Origin: an uncultured Elusimicrobiales bacterium
GTDB taxonomy: Bacteria > Elusimicrobiota > Elusimicrobia > Elusimicrobiales > Elusimicrobiaceae
DNA: 64,000 bases
Direction of reading: 5' to 3'
Assembly (NCBI GenBank): GCA_910576915.1
Contig: CAJTJT010000002.1
Span: forward strand, 148,169 to 212,168
Each line of letters starts with the position of its first letter. Within the stretch, counting starts at the first letter, position 1. Shown in pieces: positions 33,863 to 44,400 of the stretch. A program made the translations under genes and the position numbers. The notes under the pieces are model-generated. The model did not search any database. It had not been told where the DNA came from and worked only from the letters and a program-made list of their open reading frames with translations.

Positions 33863-33943
33863 TACAAGTTATTTTATCTTTTTTAGAGAGGGAATAAAAC
33901 CGTTTTTTGGCTTCTTGCCAAAGCGGGCGTATTTTTGATAGCA

Positions 33944-33956
33944 TACAATTTCACGT
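33944..33956 (+). promoter_or_regulatory. -10 box of the PTS IIA gene, near-leaderless geometry
   Basis: TACAAT (33944-33949) is followed by 7 bases and ATG at 33957. No ribosome site is present. Confidence 0.5.
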
Positions 33957-34445
33957 ATGACAGCAAATTTACAAACCAAAATAACCCCGGGCGCCTTAAT
34001 CAACCCGGATAAAATTTTAATTGTAAACGGGAAAACGGATAAAAAAACCCTGATATCTCTGCTGGTGAAAACCGCCTGCCGGGGCTTTGCGCAGCTGGAT
34101 GCAGACGAAGTGACCGCCCAGGTGCTCAAACGCGAGGAAGGCTTTGGCACTGCGCTGGAAACGGGCCTTGCCATTCCGCATGCCCGGCTGGAAGAGTTGG
34201 ATGCTTTTTCCGCGGCCATGGCTGTTTTGCCGGAGCCGCTGGCGGATGAAAAAAATCCGTCTGCGCCCACGCGCGTGATGTTTTTATTCCTTTCCCCGGG
34301 CTGCCCGGCGTTTTTTAAACAGCATTTGCAGCTGCTCGCGGCACTGGCGGAAACGTTCCGGCCCGCGTTTGTGGAAGAACTTGCCCAACTGGCGGACCCG
34401 GCGCAAATCGCCCAAAAGATTACCCAAAAGAATATGGTAAAATAA
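33957..34445 (+). CDS. PTS IIA domain protein (PtsN-like)
   Basis: A 162-residue single-domain EIIA of the fructose/nitrogen type. The phosphorylated His lies in ALETGLAIPHARLEEL near residue 75. No EIIB, EIIC or transporter gene is near, so a regulatory role (as for PtsN) is more likely than sugar uptake. It sits 4 bases before def, whose own promoter-like box lies at the end of this gene. Confidence 0.85.
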   Translation: MTANLQTKITPGALINPDKILIVNGKTDKKTLISLLVKTACRGFAQLDADEVTAQVLKREEGFGTALETGLAIPHARLEELDAFSAAMAVLPEPLADEKNPSAPTRVMFLFLSPGCPAFFKQHLQLLAALAETFRPAFVEELAQLADPAQIAQKITQKNMVK

Positions 34446-34449
34446 CTGT
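34435..34449 (+). promoter_or_regulatory. Extended -10 box before def, leaderless geometry
   Basis: TGgTAAAAT (34435-34443), exactly 6 bases, then ATG at 34450. It lies over the stop codon of the preceding gene. Confidence 0.45.
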
Positions 34450-34974
34450 ATGGCAATACTGCGCGTAACTAAATACGGCGAAGACATCCTCCGCCAAAAG
34501 TTAAAACCCGTTGATTTTGAAACGATTAAACCCATCCTGCCCAAACTGTTAAAGGACATGGAAGAAACCTGCCTTGCGGTGCGGGGCGTGGGGTTGGCGG
34601 CCAACCAAATCGGGCTGGATTACCGCCTGGCGGTTATTTTGATACCGGAGTCGGACGAAGAAAACGCGCCGCTCAAACGTTACGTTATCATTAACCCGGA
34701 AATCGTATCCATGCGCGGGGAAAAGCTGGAAGAAGAAGGATGCCTTTCGCTGCCCGGTTTATGGGCCGAGGTCAAACGCGCCACGGACGTTACGCTTAAA
34801 TATACCGACGAAAACGGCAAAGAACACGTCAAACGCGCGCGCGGGTTACTCGCCAAGGCGTTCCAGCACGAGGTGGACCACTTGGACGGCAAGCTGTTTA
34901 TCGATTTGGTGGACCCGAAACTCAAGCCGGAGCTGAAAAAAGCCATTAAAAAGCTGCGGCCGAAATGGAACTGA
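34450..34974 (+). CDS. def: Peptide deformylase
   Basis: Metalloenzyme that removes the N-formyl group from new proteins. The three motifs are in order: GVGLAANQIG near residue 46 (usually GLAAPQ, so Pro is Asn here), EEGCLSLPG near residue 97 and QHEVDHLDG near residue 139, giving the Cys and two His metal ligands plus the catalytic Glu. 174 residues. No clear ribosome site. Confidence 0.94.
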   Translation: MAILRVTKYGEDILRQKLKPVDFETIKPILPKLLKDMEETCLAVRGVGLAANQIGLDYRLAVILIPESDEENAPLKRYVIINPEIVSMRGEKLEEEGCLSLPGLWAEVKRATDVTLKYTDENGKEHVKRARGLLAKAFQHEVDHLDGKLFIDLVDPKLKPELKKAIKKLRPKWN

Positions 34975-34983
34975 TTTTAAATT

Positions 34984-35016
34984 ACGCCCCGGAGAAACGC
35001 TCCGGGGCGTTTTCAT
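34984..35016. terminator. Bidirectional terminator
   Basis: The 11-bp stem acgccccggag/ctccggggcgt with T-rich tails lies between convergent def and gpmA. Confidence 0.9.
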
Positions 35017-35017
35017 T

Positions 35018-35764
35018 TTATTTGGTTTTTCCCTGTGCGGCCACGGCGGCCATTTTGCGTTTGATTTCTTCCGGGTCGCCCAAAAAATAATCTTTCTGCA
35101 AAATCCGTCCGTTGTTAAATTCAAACACGTACGGTACGCCCGTGGGCAGGTTTAAATTGACGATTTCTTCGTCCGACAGGTTCTTTAAATACTTTACAAT
35201 CCCGCGCAAACTGTTGCCGTGCGCCGCCACCAAAATTTCGTCCGCTTCCGCCAGGCGCGGGAAAATGACTTCTTCCCAGTACGGCATTAGCCGTTCCACC
35301 GTATCTTTTAAAGATTCCGTCAGCGGTAAATAAGCGGGCGGTATATTTTCGTAGCGTTTGTCGTTTTGCGGGGCGCGCGGGTCGTCCGGGGCCAGCGCGG
35401 GCGGGCGCACGTCGTAACTCCGGCGCCAGATTTTTACTTGTTCTTCGCCGTATTTGGCGGCGGTTTCGGCCTTGTTGAGGCCCTGCAAGGCTCCGTAGTG
35501 TTTTTCGTTGAGCCGCCAGTCCTTTTCCACGGGCAGCCAATCCTGATCCAGTACGTCGAGCACTTCGTTCAGTGTTTTGACGGCGCGTTTTAGGTAAGAC
35601 GTATACGCCGCGTCAAAATAAAACCCGGCGTCTTTTAACAGTTCCCCGGCCCGGCGGGCTTCCTGTACGCCCAGCGGCGTCAGGTCCACATCCGTCCAGC
35701 CCGTAAAACGGTTTTCCAAATTCCATTGGCTTTGCCCATGGCGAAGCAGTACGATTCTTTTCAT
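35018..35764 (-). CDS. gpmA: 2,3-bisphosphoglycerate-dependent phosphoglycerate mutase
   Basis: Glycolytic mutase of the histidine phosphatase superfamily. The catalytic motif LRHGQSQWN is at the N terminus (usually RHGES), followed by NRFTGWTDVDLTPLG. The second catalytic His is in AAHGNSLRGIVK near residue 185. 248 residues, normal for GpmA. An AGGGGGA site precedes ATG. Terminator shared with def. Confidence 0.94.
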   Translation of the reverse strand: MKRIVLLRHGQSQWNLENRFTGWTDVDLTPLGVQEARRAGELLKDAGFYFDAAYTSYLKRAVKTLNEVLDVLDQDWLPVEKDWRLNEKHYGALQGLNKAETAAKYGEEQVKIWRRSYDVRPPALAPDDPRAPQNDKRYENIPPAYLPLTESLKDTVERLMPYWEEVIFPRLAEADEILVAAHGNSLRGIVKYLKNLSDEEIVNLNLPTGVPYVFEFNNGRILQKDYFLGDPEEIKRKMAAVAAQGKTK

Positions 35765-35870
35765 AATATCCCCCTATATATAGGTAGCATACGCACAAGT
35801 CGGCTTTTTGGCGCGGGGTAAAAAGGATTAGCCCGCGCGAAAAAGTTATAATAATAGAAAGGTGATTTTT

Positions 35871-36599
35871 ATGAAAAAAGTTTGCATTATGAAGTTTGGC
35901 GGCAATACGCTGGCCAATAAACAAAAACTTTTAATGGCGGCTGATTTAATCAAATCCCGCTACGACGACGGTTTTATTCCCGTGATTGTGGCTTCGGCCA
36001 ACGGCAATTTAACGGACGTACTGTTGGACCACGCCTACAGCATCGCCGCCAACCCGGATAAACGCGAGTTGGATATGCTCGTCACCACCGGCGAACGCGT
36101 CAGTGTGGCTTTGCTGTCTATCGCTTTACGCGCGATTGGAGTGCCGTCCGTGTCGCTGACGGGCTCGCAAATCGGCCTGATTACCACCTGCACGCATACG
36201 GGCGCGGATATTTTATCTTTAAAAGGCGACCGCCTGGTGCGGGAAATTGAATTCGGTCACGTTCCCGTAGTGGCCGGGTTCCAGGGCATTGGGGAAAATA
36301 AAGAAATCACCACGCTTAAACGCGGCGGGTCGGATGTGTCCGCTGTGTTTTTAGCCAGCCAGCTGGGCGCGGACCACGTAGAAATGATTAAAGATGTGGA
36401 CGGCGTGTATTCCGCCGACCCCAATAAAGACGAAAAAGCCCAAAAATACGAAGTGCTGGATTTTGACGAAATGTACAAACTCGCCTTGAACGGGGCGAAC
36501 GTACTCCACCCGGATGCCGTGCGCCTGGCCAAAGAAAAGGGCGTGGAAATCCGTATCGTGCACTACCAAACGGGGCAGACGGGCACGGTGATTAAATAG
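35871..36599 (+). CDS. Aspartokinase-type amino acid kinase without ACT domains
   Basis: A 242-residue amino acid kinase domain. ATG 35871 follows AAAGGTG by 7 bases; an upstream GTG in frame lies inside that site. Aspartokinase traits: MKFGGNTL at the start, TTGERVSVALLSIAL near residue 77, TTLKRGGSDVSAVFLA near residue 145 and DGVYSADP near residue 180. The ACT regulatory domains that end bacterial aspartokinases are missing. It would commit aspartate to lysine/threonine synthesis without built-in feedback, or depend on a separate ACT protein (31048). Confidence 0.78.
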   Translation: MKKVCIMKFGGNTLANKQKLLMAADLIKSRYDDGFIPVIVASANGNLTDVLLDHAYSIAANPDKRELDMLVTTGERVSVALLSIALRAIGVPSVSLTGSQIGLITTCTHTGADILSLKGDRLVREIEFGHVPVVAGFQGIGENKEITTLKRGGSDVSAVFLASQLGADHVEMIKDVDGVYSADPNKDEKAQKYEVLDFDEMYKLALNGANVLHPDAVRLAKEKGVEIRIVHYQTGQTGTVIK

Positions 36600-36608
36600 G
36601 AACTGCCT

Positions 36609-36836
36609 ATGTGGAGCCTTTTGGACCGAAACTATGGTTTAGTTATATGCGTTGCCTTTTTTGTACTTATGTTGTGGAAAGGCATAGCTCTCTTGCCGGT
36701 TTCGGACGCCGCCAAACACTGGCTTTGGTGGGGCTCAATGGCCTCAACAGTCGTTTATTTGGCTGTATTGCTGGTCCGGTTCCTGCGGTGCCTGCCGTTT
36801 GGCGGCGGAGCAAATTATTTAGACCCAAAAAAATGA
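36609..36836 (+). CDS. Small two-helix membrane protein
   Basis: 75 residues with two hydrophobic helices (about 9-28 and 40-62) and the end FGGGANYLDPKK. AGGAA ends 7 bases before ATG. It starts 9 bases after the aspartokinase gene, so it is likely co-transcribed. No family recognised. A frame at 36611 overlaps it and is the less likely reading. Confidence 0.5.
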   Translation: MWSLLDRNYGLVICVAFFVLMLWKGIALLPVSDAAKHWLWWGSMASTVVYLAVLLVRFLRCLPFGGGANYLDPKK

Positions 36837-36846
36837 GAGGGAAATG

Positions 36847-37011
36847 ATGTCTTTTAAATTCAGCTTAATTAATTTAGCGGCGTTTCTGCTTTTGGGCGGG
36901 GCCGTTTACTTGTGGGGCCCCGGCTGGGGCAGCTTGTGGCGCGCTGCGGGCAGTGCGTTGTTATACGCCGTGGTGTTTGGAGCCTGTTTTGTAGTGGTAA
37001 AACGGCGGTAA
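36847..37011 (+). CDS. Very small membrane protein (54 residues)
   Basis: An ORF of 54 codons, start ATG 36847 with GAGAGGG 6 bases upstream. One N-terminal hydrophobic helix (LINLAAFLLLGGAVYLW) and a second (SALLYAVVFGACFVVV), ending KRR. It follows the 75-residue gene by 10 bases and precedes a terminator, so three genes (kinase, two small membrane proteins) may share a transcript. Function unknown. Confidence 0.5.
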   Translation: MSFKFSLINLAAFLLLGGAVYLWGPGWGSLWRAAGSALLYAVVFGACFVVVKRR

Positions 37012-37032
37012 AAATTCATTTTCTGCAAAGCG

Positions 37033-37064
37033 AAAGCGCAGGGAATTTTCCTTGCGCTTTTTTT
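37033..37064 (+). terminator. Rho-independent terminator
   Basis: The stem aaagcgcaggga, with its near complement, is followed by seven T. Confidence 0.88.
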
Positions 37065-37080
37065 GTGTTTTGGGAAAGGG

Positions 37081-37108
37081 TTGTATTGTTTTTTTTTTTT
37101 GATAATAT
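37081..37108 (+). promoter_or_regulatory. T12-spacer pilin promoter, copy 4
   Basis: TTGTAT (37081-37086), TG, twelve T (37089-37100), GA, TAATAT (37103-37108). 16-base spacer. Confidence 0.8.
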
Positions 37109-37177
37109 GGGCTAAGCGGGTTGATTTTTGGGTAAATAAGTATTATTCTAAAGAATCAACTTGCTTAGGAGTATCTT

Positions 37178-37624
37178 ATGAAAAAAGGTTTTACGTTAAT
37201 AGAGTTGTTGGTTGTTGTTCTTATCATTGGTATTTTAGCTTCTGTGGCGCTGCCGCAATACCGTAAAGCGGTGCTCAAAGCGCGCGCTACGGAAGGGGTT
37301 ACTCTCTTGCGTTCTATTGAAAAAGCCGAAGATATTTATTTTATGGCTAACGGCCAATATACCAAGGATTTGGACGCGTTAGACCTGGATTTGCCCAAAT
37401 TTAATTGTGCGTCGCTTAATTTCTGTCAGTTTTATTCTGCAGGGGGCGATTTTTTATGGGAAATTACCTTTGGCAGTACCACAAGCTATACGCTCTATTG
37501 CGCCGCCAAAACAGAGGACGCCGTTCCTATGCGGATTTGCGCTTCCTTGGGAGCGTATTCACATATTAACGGTTCCAGGTCTTATTACGCTTTGGTTCGC
37601 AAGTCGGCGGGGAATACTTTGTAA
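37178..37624 (+). CDS. Type IV pilin-like protein 4
   Basis: 148 residues, start MKKGFTLIELL after TAGGAG. Helix VVVLIIGILASVALPQY and KAVLKARATEG as in the other copies. The globular domain has four Cys (FNCAS, NFCQF, LYCAAK, RICAS). No terminator was seen right after it. Monocistronic with its own T12 promoter. Confidence 0.9.
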   Translation: MKKGFTLIELLVVVLIIGILASVALPQYRKAVLKARATEGVTLLRSIEKAEDIYFMANGQYTKDLDALDLDLPKFNCASLNFCQFYSAGGDFLWEITFGSTTSYTLYCAAKTEDAVPMRICASLGAYSHINGSRSYYALVRKSAGNTL

Positions 37625-37667
37625 CTTTGTATCTTTCAAACCGAAAATATGATATGATATTTTTGAT

Positions 37668-38105
37668 ATGGAAAACACTGTCATTTTACAATTAATCGGG
37701 TTTACCGTTTGCTTTATTTTACTGTTCGTTTTTACGGCCAAATACCGCGCCGCGCTGGCGCACGAAACGGATTTCGAACCGGCGGTGGAAGATTTAACCG
37801 TGGTTACTGTGGCCCAGCAGCCCGCTTATAAACCGCGCGCCGCCATTTTGCAGTCCCTGCAGGGAACGGCGTCTTTGGAAACGGCGGACTTAAAAGAAAA
37901 AGTAAAAGATTTGCATTATCGGTTGGAAGAACTTAAAATCGCGCAGGACAAAACCAGCGGCGAATTTGCCAAACAAATGGCCCGCATGGAACAGCGCATC
38001 AGTACTTTCGAACAGGAATATGTAGCCAAACTTCAGCCTACTTTGCTCAGCCTGATTGAAGAGTTGGAAAACATGAAAGTGTCTGAAAATAAAACCGAAA
38101 AATAA
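37668..38105 (+). CDS. Single-pass membrane protein with cytoplasmic coiled coil
   Basis: 145 residues: transmembrane helix at about 8-24 (LIGFTVCFILLFVFTA), a linker, and a coiled coil from about residue 72 (LKEKVKDLHYRLEELK and onward) to the end. No known domain. TATGAT lies 9 bases before ATG and no ribosome site is visible. A terminator follows. Role unknown. Confidence 0.6.
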   Translation: MENTVILQLIGFTVCFILLFVFTAKYRAALAHETDFEPAVEDLTVVTVAQQPAYKPRAAILQSLQGTASLETADLKEKVKDLHYRLEELKIAQDKTSGEFAKQMARMEQRISTFEQEYVAKLQPTLLSLIEELENMKVSENKTEK

Positions 38106-38128
38106 TTTTAGCGCACTTTAAAAAATGC

Positions 38129-38161
38129 AAAACCGCCGCTCTTTTTGCGGCGGTTTTCTTT
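38129..38161 (+). terminator. Rho-independent terminator
   Basis: The stem aaccgccgc/gcggcggtt is followed by a T-rich tail. Confidence 0.88.
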
Positions 38162-38277
38162 TTAGGCGGGTTTAAACGGTGTGTGAAAAATGCAAAAAAA
38201 TGCGCAAATTTGCAAAAAACGCATTCCTTTTAAAATGCGTCCGTCAGACGGAGGCGGGGGAACAAGCCGCGTGAATA

Positions 38278-38286
38278 TGGTAAAAT
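38278..38286 (+). promoter_or_regulatory. Extended -10 promoter of the lipid synthase
   Basis: TGgTAAAAT, giving a leader of about 130 bases before ATG 38423. TATAAA at 38365-38370 is an alternative nearer promoter. The GTTGA/TCAAC inverted repeat (about 38294-38315) just downstream could bind a regulator. Confidence 0.45.
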
Positions 38287-38352
38287 TCTGATAAGTTGAA
38301 TTAAGTTTTGTCAACCCTTTGCGCAAAAAAAGCGTGCGTAAATTTGTTTTGC

Positions 38353-38419
38353 TTCTCCTAAATTTATAAAATATACCTATATAGAAGTACGCAAGGAAAA
38401 AGGATTTCCGTTAGGAGAA
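38353..38419 (+). promoter_or_regulatory. Possible anti-Shine-Dalgarno pairing before the lipid synthase
   Basis: TTCTCCTAA (38353-38361) is the perfect complement of TTAGGAGAA (38411-38419), which contains the ribosome site. A small ggaaa/tttcc hairpin lies between them. If the mRNA starts near 38293, the site could be sequestered. Confidence 0.4.
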
Positions 38420-38422
38420 CAA

Positions 38423-41400
38423 ATGAAAAATAAACACCTTGAACCTATCGCCGTAGTTGGTATCGGCGCTATCATGCCCGGAGCGTTGACGAAAGACGAA
38501 TTCTGGAGCAACATTAAAGAAGGCAAGTATTGCATTACCGAAATTCCCGCGTCTTACTGGGACTACAAACTTTTCTACAGTCCCGACCATAAAGCCGAAG
38601 ACAAACTTTATTCCAAAATCGGCGGTTTTATTCCCCAGACGTTTAAATTCAATTCCCTCAAATACCGCATTCCTCCCCAAATCGCCAAACAGATGGACAC
38701 CGTGCAGCACCTGGCTATCGAAACCACGCGCATGGCGTTGGAAGATTCCGGTTACGACAAAAAAGAGTTTGACCACAACCGCACCGCGGTAATTATCGGC
38801 AACTCCATGGGCGGCATGAAGAACGAAATGTCCAACACCCGCCTGAACAGACCTTTCTTGTACGAAATCCTTAAAAACACCCCTACGTATAAATCGCTGG
38901 CTCCGGCCGACGCCCAGAAAATGCTGGACGAAATGGACGCGGGCGTACGCGAAAAATTCACCCCGGTCAACGAAGACTCCATGCCCGGCGAACTCGCCAA
39001 CGTAATTCCCGGCCGCGTGGCCAACGTGTTCGACCTTCACGGCACCAACTTCGCCGTGGACGCCGCGTGCGCCACTTCTTTGGCCGCCATCGACCAGGCC
39101 GTAAACGGCCTTCGCATGGGCAATTTTGATATGGCTATCGCCGGCGGCGTGGACCAGATGATGTCCCCTTCCGCTTACATCAAATTCTGCAAAATCGGCG
39201 CGCTTTCCGAAAAAGGCTCCTGCCCGTTTGACGCCAAGGCCGACGGTTTCGTTATGGCCGAAGGCGCGGGTATGGTGATTTTGAAACGCCTCTCGGACGC
39301 CGTAAAAGACGGCGACAAAATTTACGCCGTTATCCGCGCGGTCGGCGCGTCTTCCGACGGGAAAGGCAAAGGCATTACCGCCCCGAACCCGAAAGGCCAA
39401 AAAATCGCCGTGGAAAAAGCGTTTGAACAGGTGGAATACACCCCCGGCGACGTGGGCCTTGTGGAAGCGCACGGCACCAGCACCCGCGTGGGCGACGCTG
39501 TGGAACTCAACGCGTTAAACGAAATTTTCAGCGCTCATGCCAAACCCGGCACCATCGGTTTGGGCAGCGTAAAAAGCCAAATCGGCCACGCCAAAGCGGC
39601 GGCCGGTATCGCTTCTTTAATCAAAACTTCGCTCGCCTTATATAATAAGGTGTTGCCGCCGTCCGTCAACTTTGAAACCCCGAACCCGACCGTGGACTGG
39701 GCCACCTGCCCGTTCCGCGTGATTACCAAACTGGAAGACTGGAACACGGACAAAGTGCGCCGCGCCAACGTTTCCGCGTTTGGCTTCGGCGGAACCAACT
39801 TCCACGTGGCCATGGAAGAAATGAACGACGGCCTGCTTAAAAAAGAAGAAGAAACCAAAGTGTGCCACTGTGCCGTACCCTCTACCCCCAAACAGGAGAA
39901 CGTAAACATGACTTATACCCTTCACGTGCCCGGCGAAAAAATCCAAAGCGACGTTTTAACTTTCTCCGCCGCCACGAAGCAGGAACTTTTTAACGTGCTG
40001 GATAAAGCGCTCGTCGCCATTCAGTACGATCCCACCTACCTGCCCAGCATTTCCTACAAAAACCATATCGCCAAGCCGGGTAAATTCGCGGTGACGATTA
40101 ACGTGGAAACGCCGGAAAAACTGAAAGAAAAAATCGAATTTTTCAAAAAAACCGCCTCTTCCCAGGACGTTTGGGAACAGGAATCCCTGTACCTGCGCAT
40201 GAAAGGCATTTATCCTTTTACGCCCAGCGAAATTAAACCCAAAGTCTGCTTTATGTTCCCCGGCCAGGGCTCCCAGTATGTGGATATGATGAAAGACTTG
40301 GCTTCCAAATACAAAATCGTGCAGGACACGTTTGACGAAGCCGACCGCCTTTTAACCAACATCATCGGCCAGACCCTGACGGAAACCTTGTGGAGCAAAC
40401 CCGGCGAAACGAAAGAAAAAATCGCTGAACGCGAAGCCGCCATTAAGAAAACCGAAATGACCCAGCCCGCCGTACTGACGGCCGACATCGCGATGATGCG
40501 CCTGCTGTCCTCTTTCGGCATTAAGCCCGACGTAGTGATGGGCCACAGCTTGGGCGAATACGCCGCCGCCGTAGCCGCCGGTATTTTCGATTTTGAAAAC
40601 GGTTTGAAAGCCGTTTGCACGCGCGGTAAAGTAATGTCCGAAATTAAAGTGGAAGACAACGGCAAAATGGCCTCCATCGCCGCCCCCGTGGAACGCGTGG
40701 AACCCGAACTCGTACGCATCAGCGGTTACGTGGCCGTAGCCAACAAAAACTGCCCGACGCAGACTGTAATCGCCGGCGCTTCCAAATCTATCGACGATGC
40801 TATCAAAATGTTTACCGACATGGGCATCCAGGCGGTGCAAATCCCGGTTTCGCACGCTTTCCACTCCGCTATCGTGCGCCCGGCCATGCCGCAGTACCGC
40901 GCTTTCTTGGATACGTTAAAATTCAACGCGCCCACCATGCCCATTACCACCAACGTGACGGCGGAATTCTATCCGTCCGACCCGGAAAAAATCAAAGACC
41001 TTATGGTCACGCAGATTTCCCACTCCGTGGAATGGATTAAACAGCTGCAAACCACCTACGATTCCGGTGTGCGCCTGTTCGTGGAATGCGGCCCCAAACG
41101 CGTACTTTCCGCTTTGGCCTCCAACACCTTGTCCGACAAGAAAGACATCAAAGTGTTGGCTTCCAACCACCCCAAAAAAGGCGGTATCGTGGAATTTAAC
41201 GACTTGTTCGCCAACCTCATTTCTTCCGGCATCCATTTGGATTGGACCGGTACCGATATGTACGGCAACAACTCTACCTTTAACCCCGCTTTTGTAAACT
41301 GGGTAACGGGCAACGCCACCCCGGTGGAAAAAGCCGAAGGCACCGTAACGGCCCCTGTGGCCGAAGCCCCGGCCTGCGCGTGCACCGCTTCTAACAACGG

Positions 41401-44400
41401 CGGTAAAAAATCCGTGGTCATCAGCGGTATCGCCGCTGGCGGCCCCGGCAGCTGGGACAAAATTTTCCGCGAAGGCGTGCTGGACGAAATCCTCTCCGGC
41501 CGCAACATGATTGAACCCGTTTCCGCCGAAATCCAGCAGAAACAAATCGACAAACACGTCGAGTTCGTCATTAAATCCAAAGACGGCAACCACCGCTTTG
41601 AACGCTTGACCTCCCCGATGCAGGCCATTAAACTGGCGGCCAAGGGCGGCGCGTTTGATTTGGAAAAAGAATTTGGTCTGCCGGCCAAATGGGTCCGCTC
41701 GATGGACCGCTCCTTCCAGCTGGCGATTGCCGCGGGTATCCTCGCTCTCAAAGACGCGGGCATTCCGCTCGTCCTTTATTACAAACCCACCTCCACGGGC
41801 GGCTACCTGCCGGACCGCTGGGGTCTGCCGGCCGATATGATTGACGAAACGGGCGTGATTTTCACCTCCGCTTTCCCCGTGGCCAACAGCATGATGGGTG
41901 ACCTTTCCAAACGCGTGGCGGGACTCCTTAATAATAAGACCGCCAAAGAAGTCCGCGCGTTCTGCGACAAATTTATCGCCCAAATCTCCGACCCGGCCTT
42001 GAAAGCCGAAATCGAAGCTTGGTACCAGGCCAACTTTAAAGATAAAGAAGTGGAACCCGAAGCGTTTACTTCCGAATTTATCTTAAAAACCATTATTATC
42101 GCCCACTCGCATTTCTGCCAGTGGATCCGCGCCCGCGGGCCGGCCACCGCGATGAGCGCCGCGTGCGCTTCCACCGCCCAGGCTATTTCCGTGGCGCAGG
42201 ACTGGATTAAACTCGGCCGCTGCAAACGCGTCATCGTCATCAGCGCCGACGACATCACCAACGACAACGTGTCCGAATGGATTTTGACGGCCTTCCTGGC
42301 CTCCGGCGCCGCTACGACGGAAGCCGACGTGACCAAAGCCGCCCTTCCGTTTGACCGCCGCCGCAACGGTATGATTGTGGGTATGGGTGCTGTGTCCCTT
42401 ATCGTGGAAGACGAAGCGGAAGTTGCCAAACGCGGCATGAAACCGCTCGCCAAACTGCTGTCTACGGAAATTTCCAACAGCGGTTTCCACGTAACCCGCT
42501 TGGACGTCGGCCACGTGGCCCAGGTAATGAACCGCCTCGTCGCCACCGCCGAAAAGGAATACGGACTCAACCGCTCCGACATCGCCAAGCAGCTCGTATT
42601 TATCTCCCATGAAACGTATACGCCCGCCCGCGGCGGTTCCGCGAGCGCGGAAGCGTATGCGTTGAAATCCACCTTCGGTGCGGACGTAAGCAGTGTAATC
42701 GTCAGCAACACCAAAGGCTTTACCGGCCACTCCATGGGCGCCGGTTTGGAAGACGCCATCGCCGTGCGCTGCCTCAACACGGGGCTCGTGCCGCCGATTG
42801 CGAATTTTAAAGAGGCCGACCCCGAACTGGAAGGCATTACGCTCAGCAAAGGCGGGCATTACAACTTTAAATACGCCTTGCGCTTAGCCGCCGGTTTCGG
42901 TTCCCAATTAGGTATGACTTTGCTCGAAAAAGTGTGGCAGGTGGGCGAACCGCGCATTGCGGATGAAGCCAAACACCAGGCGTGGCTGAAAGAAATTTCC
43001 GGCCAGCAGGCCCCCGTCTTGGAAGTGGTGCAGAACACCCTTCGCATTAAAGACAACTACCAACACGGCGTTAAACCCGCCTTGGTAATGGAAGGCTCCC
43101 AGGCGTTTGTGGACAAAGTAAACGCCGTCCACGGCGCCAAACCCGCCGCTGTTGCGGCCCCTGCGCCTGTGACCCCTGTGGTAACGCCTGTTGCCCAACC
43201 CGCCCCGCAGGCCACGGTGGCCACGCAGGCTGCGGCAGCCCCTGTAGCGGCTCCGGCTCCGGTGGCCGCGAAACCTGTCGCGCTTGATGAAGCGACGGTG
43301 ACGAAAGAGGTCGTCAAAATGGTCGGCGAAAAGACGGGTTACCCCGAAGATATGCTCGATATCGACCTCGATATGGAAGCCGATTTGGGTATCGATACCG
43401 TGAAACAAGCCGAACTGTTTGCTTCCTTGCGTGAACACTATGGTATCGACCAACAGGACGGAATTCAGCTCAAAGACTATCCGACAATCCGCCACTGCAT
43501 TAAATTTGTTTTGAACAATGCGGGAGCGTCTGCTCCGGCTGCGGCCCCTGCGGTAACGCCCGTGGCTCAACCCGCTCCGCAGGCCACGGAGGCCACGCAG
43601 GCTGCGGCAGCCCCTGTAGCGGCTCCGGTGGTTGCGAAACCTGTTGCGCTCGACGAAGCGACGGTGATGAAAGAAGTGGTCGCGATGGTAGCCGAAAAAA
43701 CGGGTTACCCCGAAGACATGCTTGATATCGACCTCGACATGGAAGCTGACCTCGGTATTGACACGGTAAAACAAGCGGAACTGTTTGCCTCCTTGCGCGA
43801 ACATTATGGTATCGCCCAGCAAGACGGTATCCAGCTCAAAGACTATCCGACGATCCACCACTGCATTAAATTTGTACTCACCAATGCCGGCGCGTCTGCG
43901 GCTCCTTCCGCGCAGCCCGCGCCCGTCATGCAAGCGGCTGTAACGCCGGCTCCGGCGGCTGCCCCTGCGGCAACGCCCGTGGCTCAGCCCGCCCCTGTCG
44001 CGGCCCCGGCCGTGGTGGCTCCTGTGTCCGCGAAACCCGCCGCCGCGCTCGATGAAGCGACGGTAACGAAAGAAGTGGTCGCGATGGTCGCCGAAAAAAC
44101 GGGTTATCCGGAAGACATGCTTGATATCGACCTCGACATGGAAGCCGACCTCGGTATCGACACGGTAAAACAGGCGGAACTGTTTGCCTCTCTGCGCGAA
44201 CATTATGGTATCGCCCAGCAAGACGGTATCCAGCTGAAAGACTACCCGACGATCCGCCATTGCATTAACTTTGCTTTGAATAATGCGGGTGGTGCTTCTG
44301 CCGCTCAACCTGCTCCGCAGGTCACGGTAGCCCCGGTTGCCCAGCCCGCGCCGGTTGTAGCACCTGTTGCGGCCCCTGCCGCGGTGGCTGCGAAACCCGC

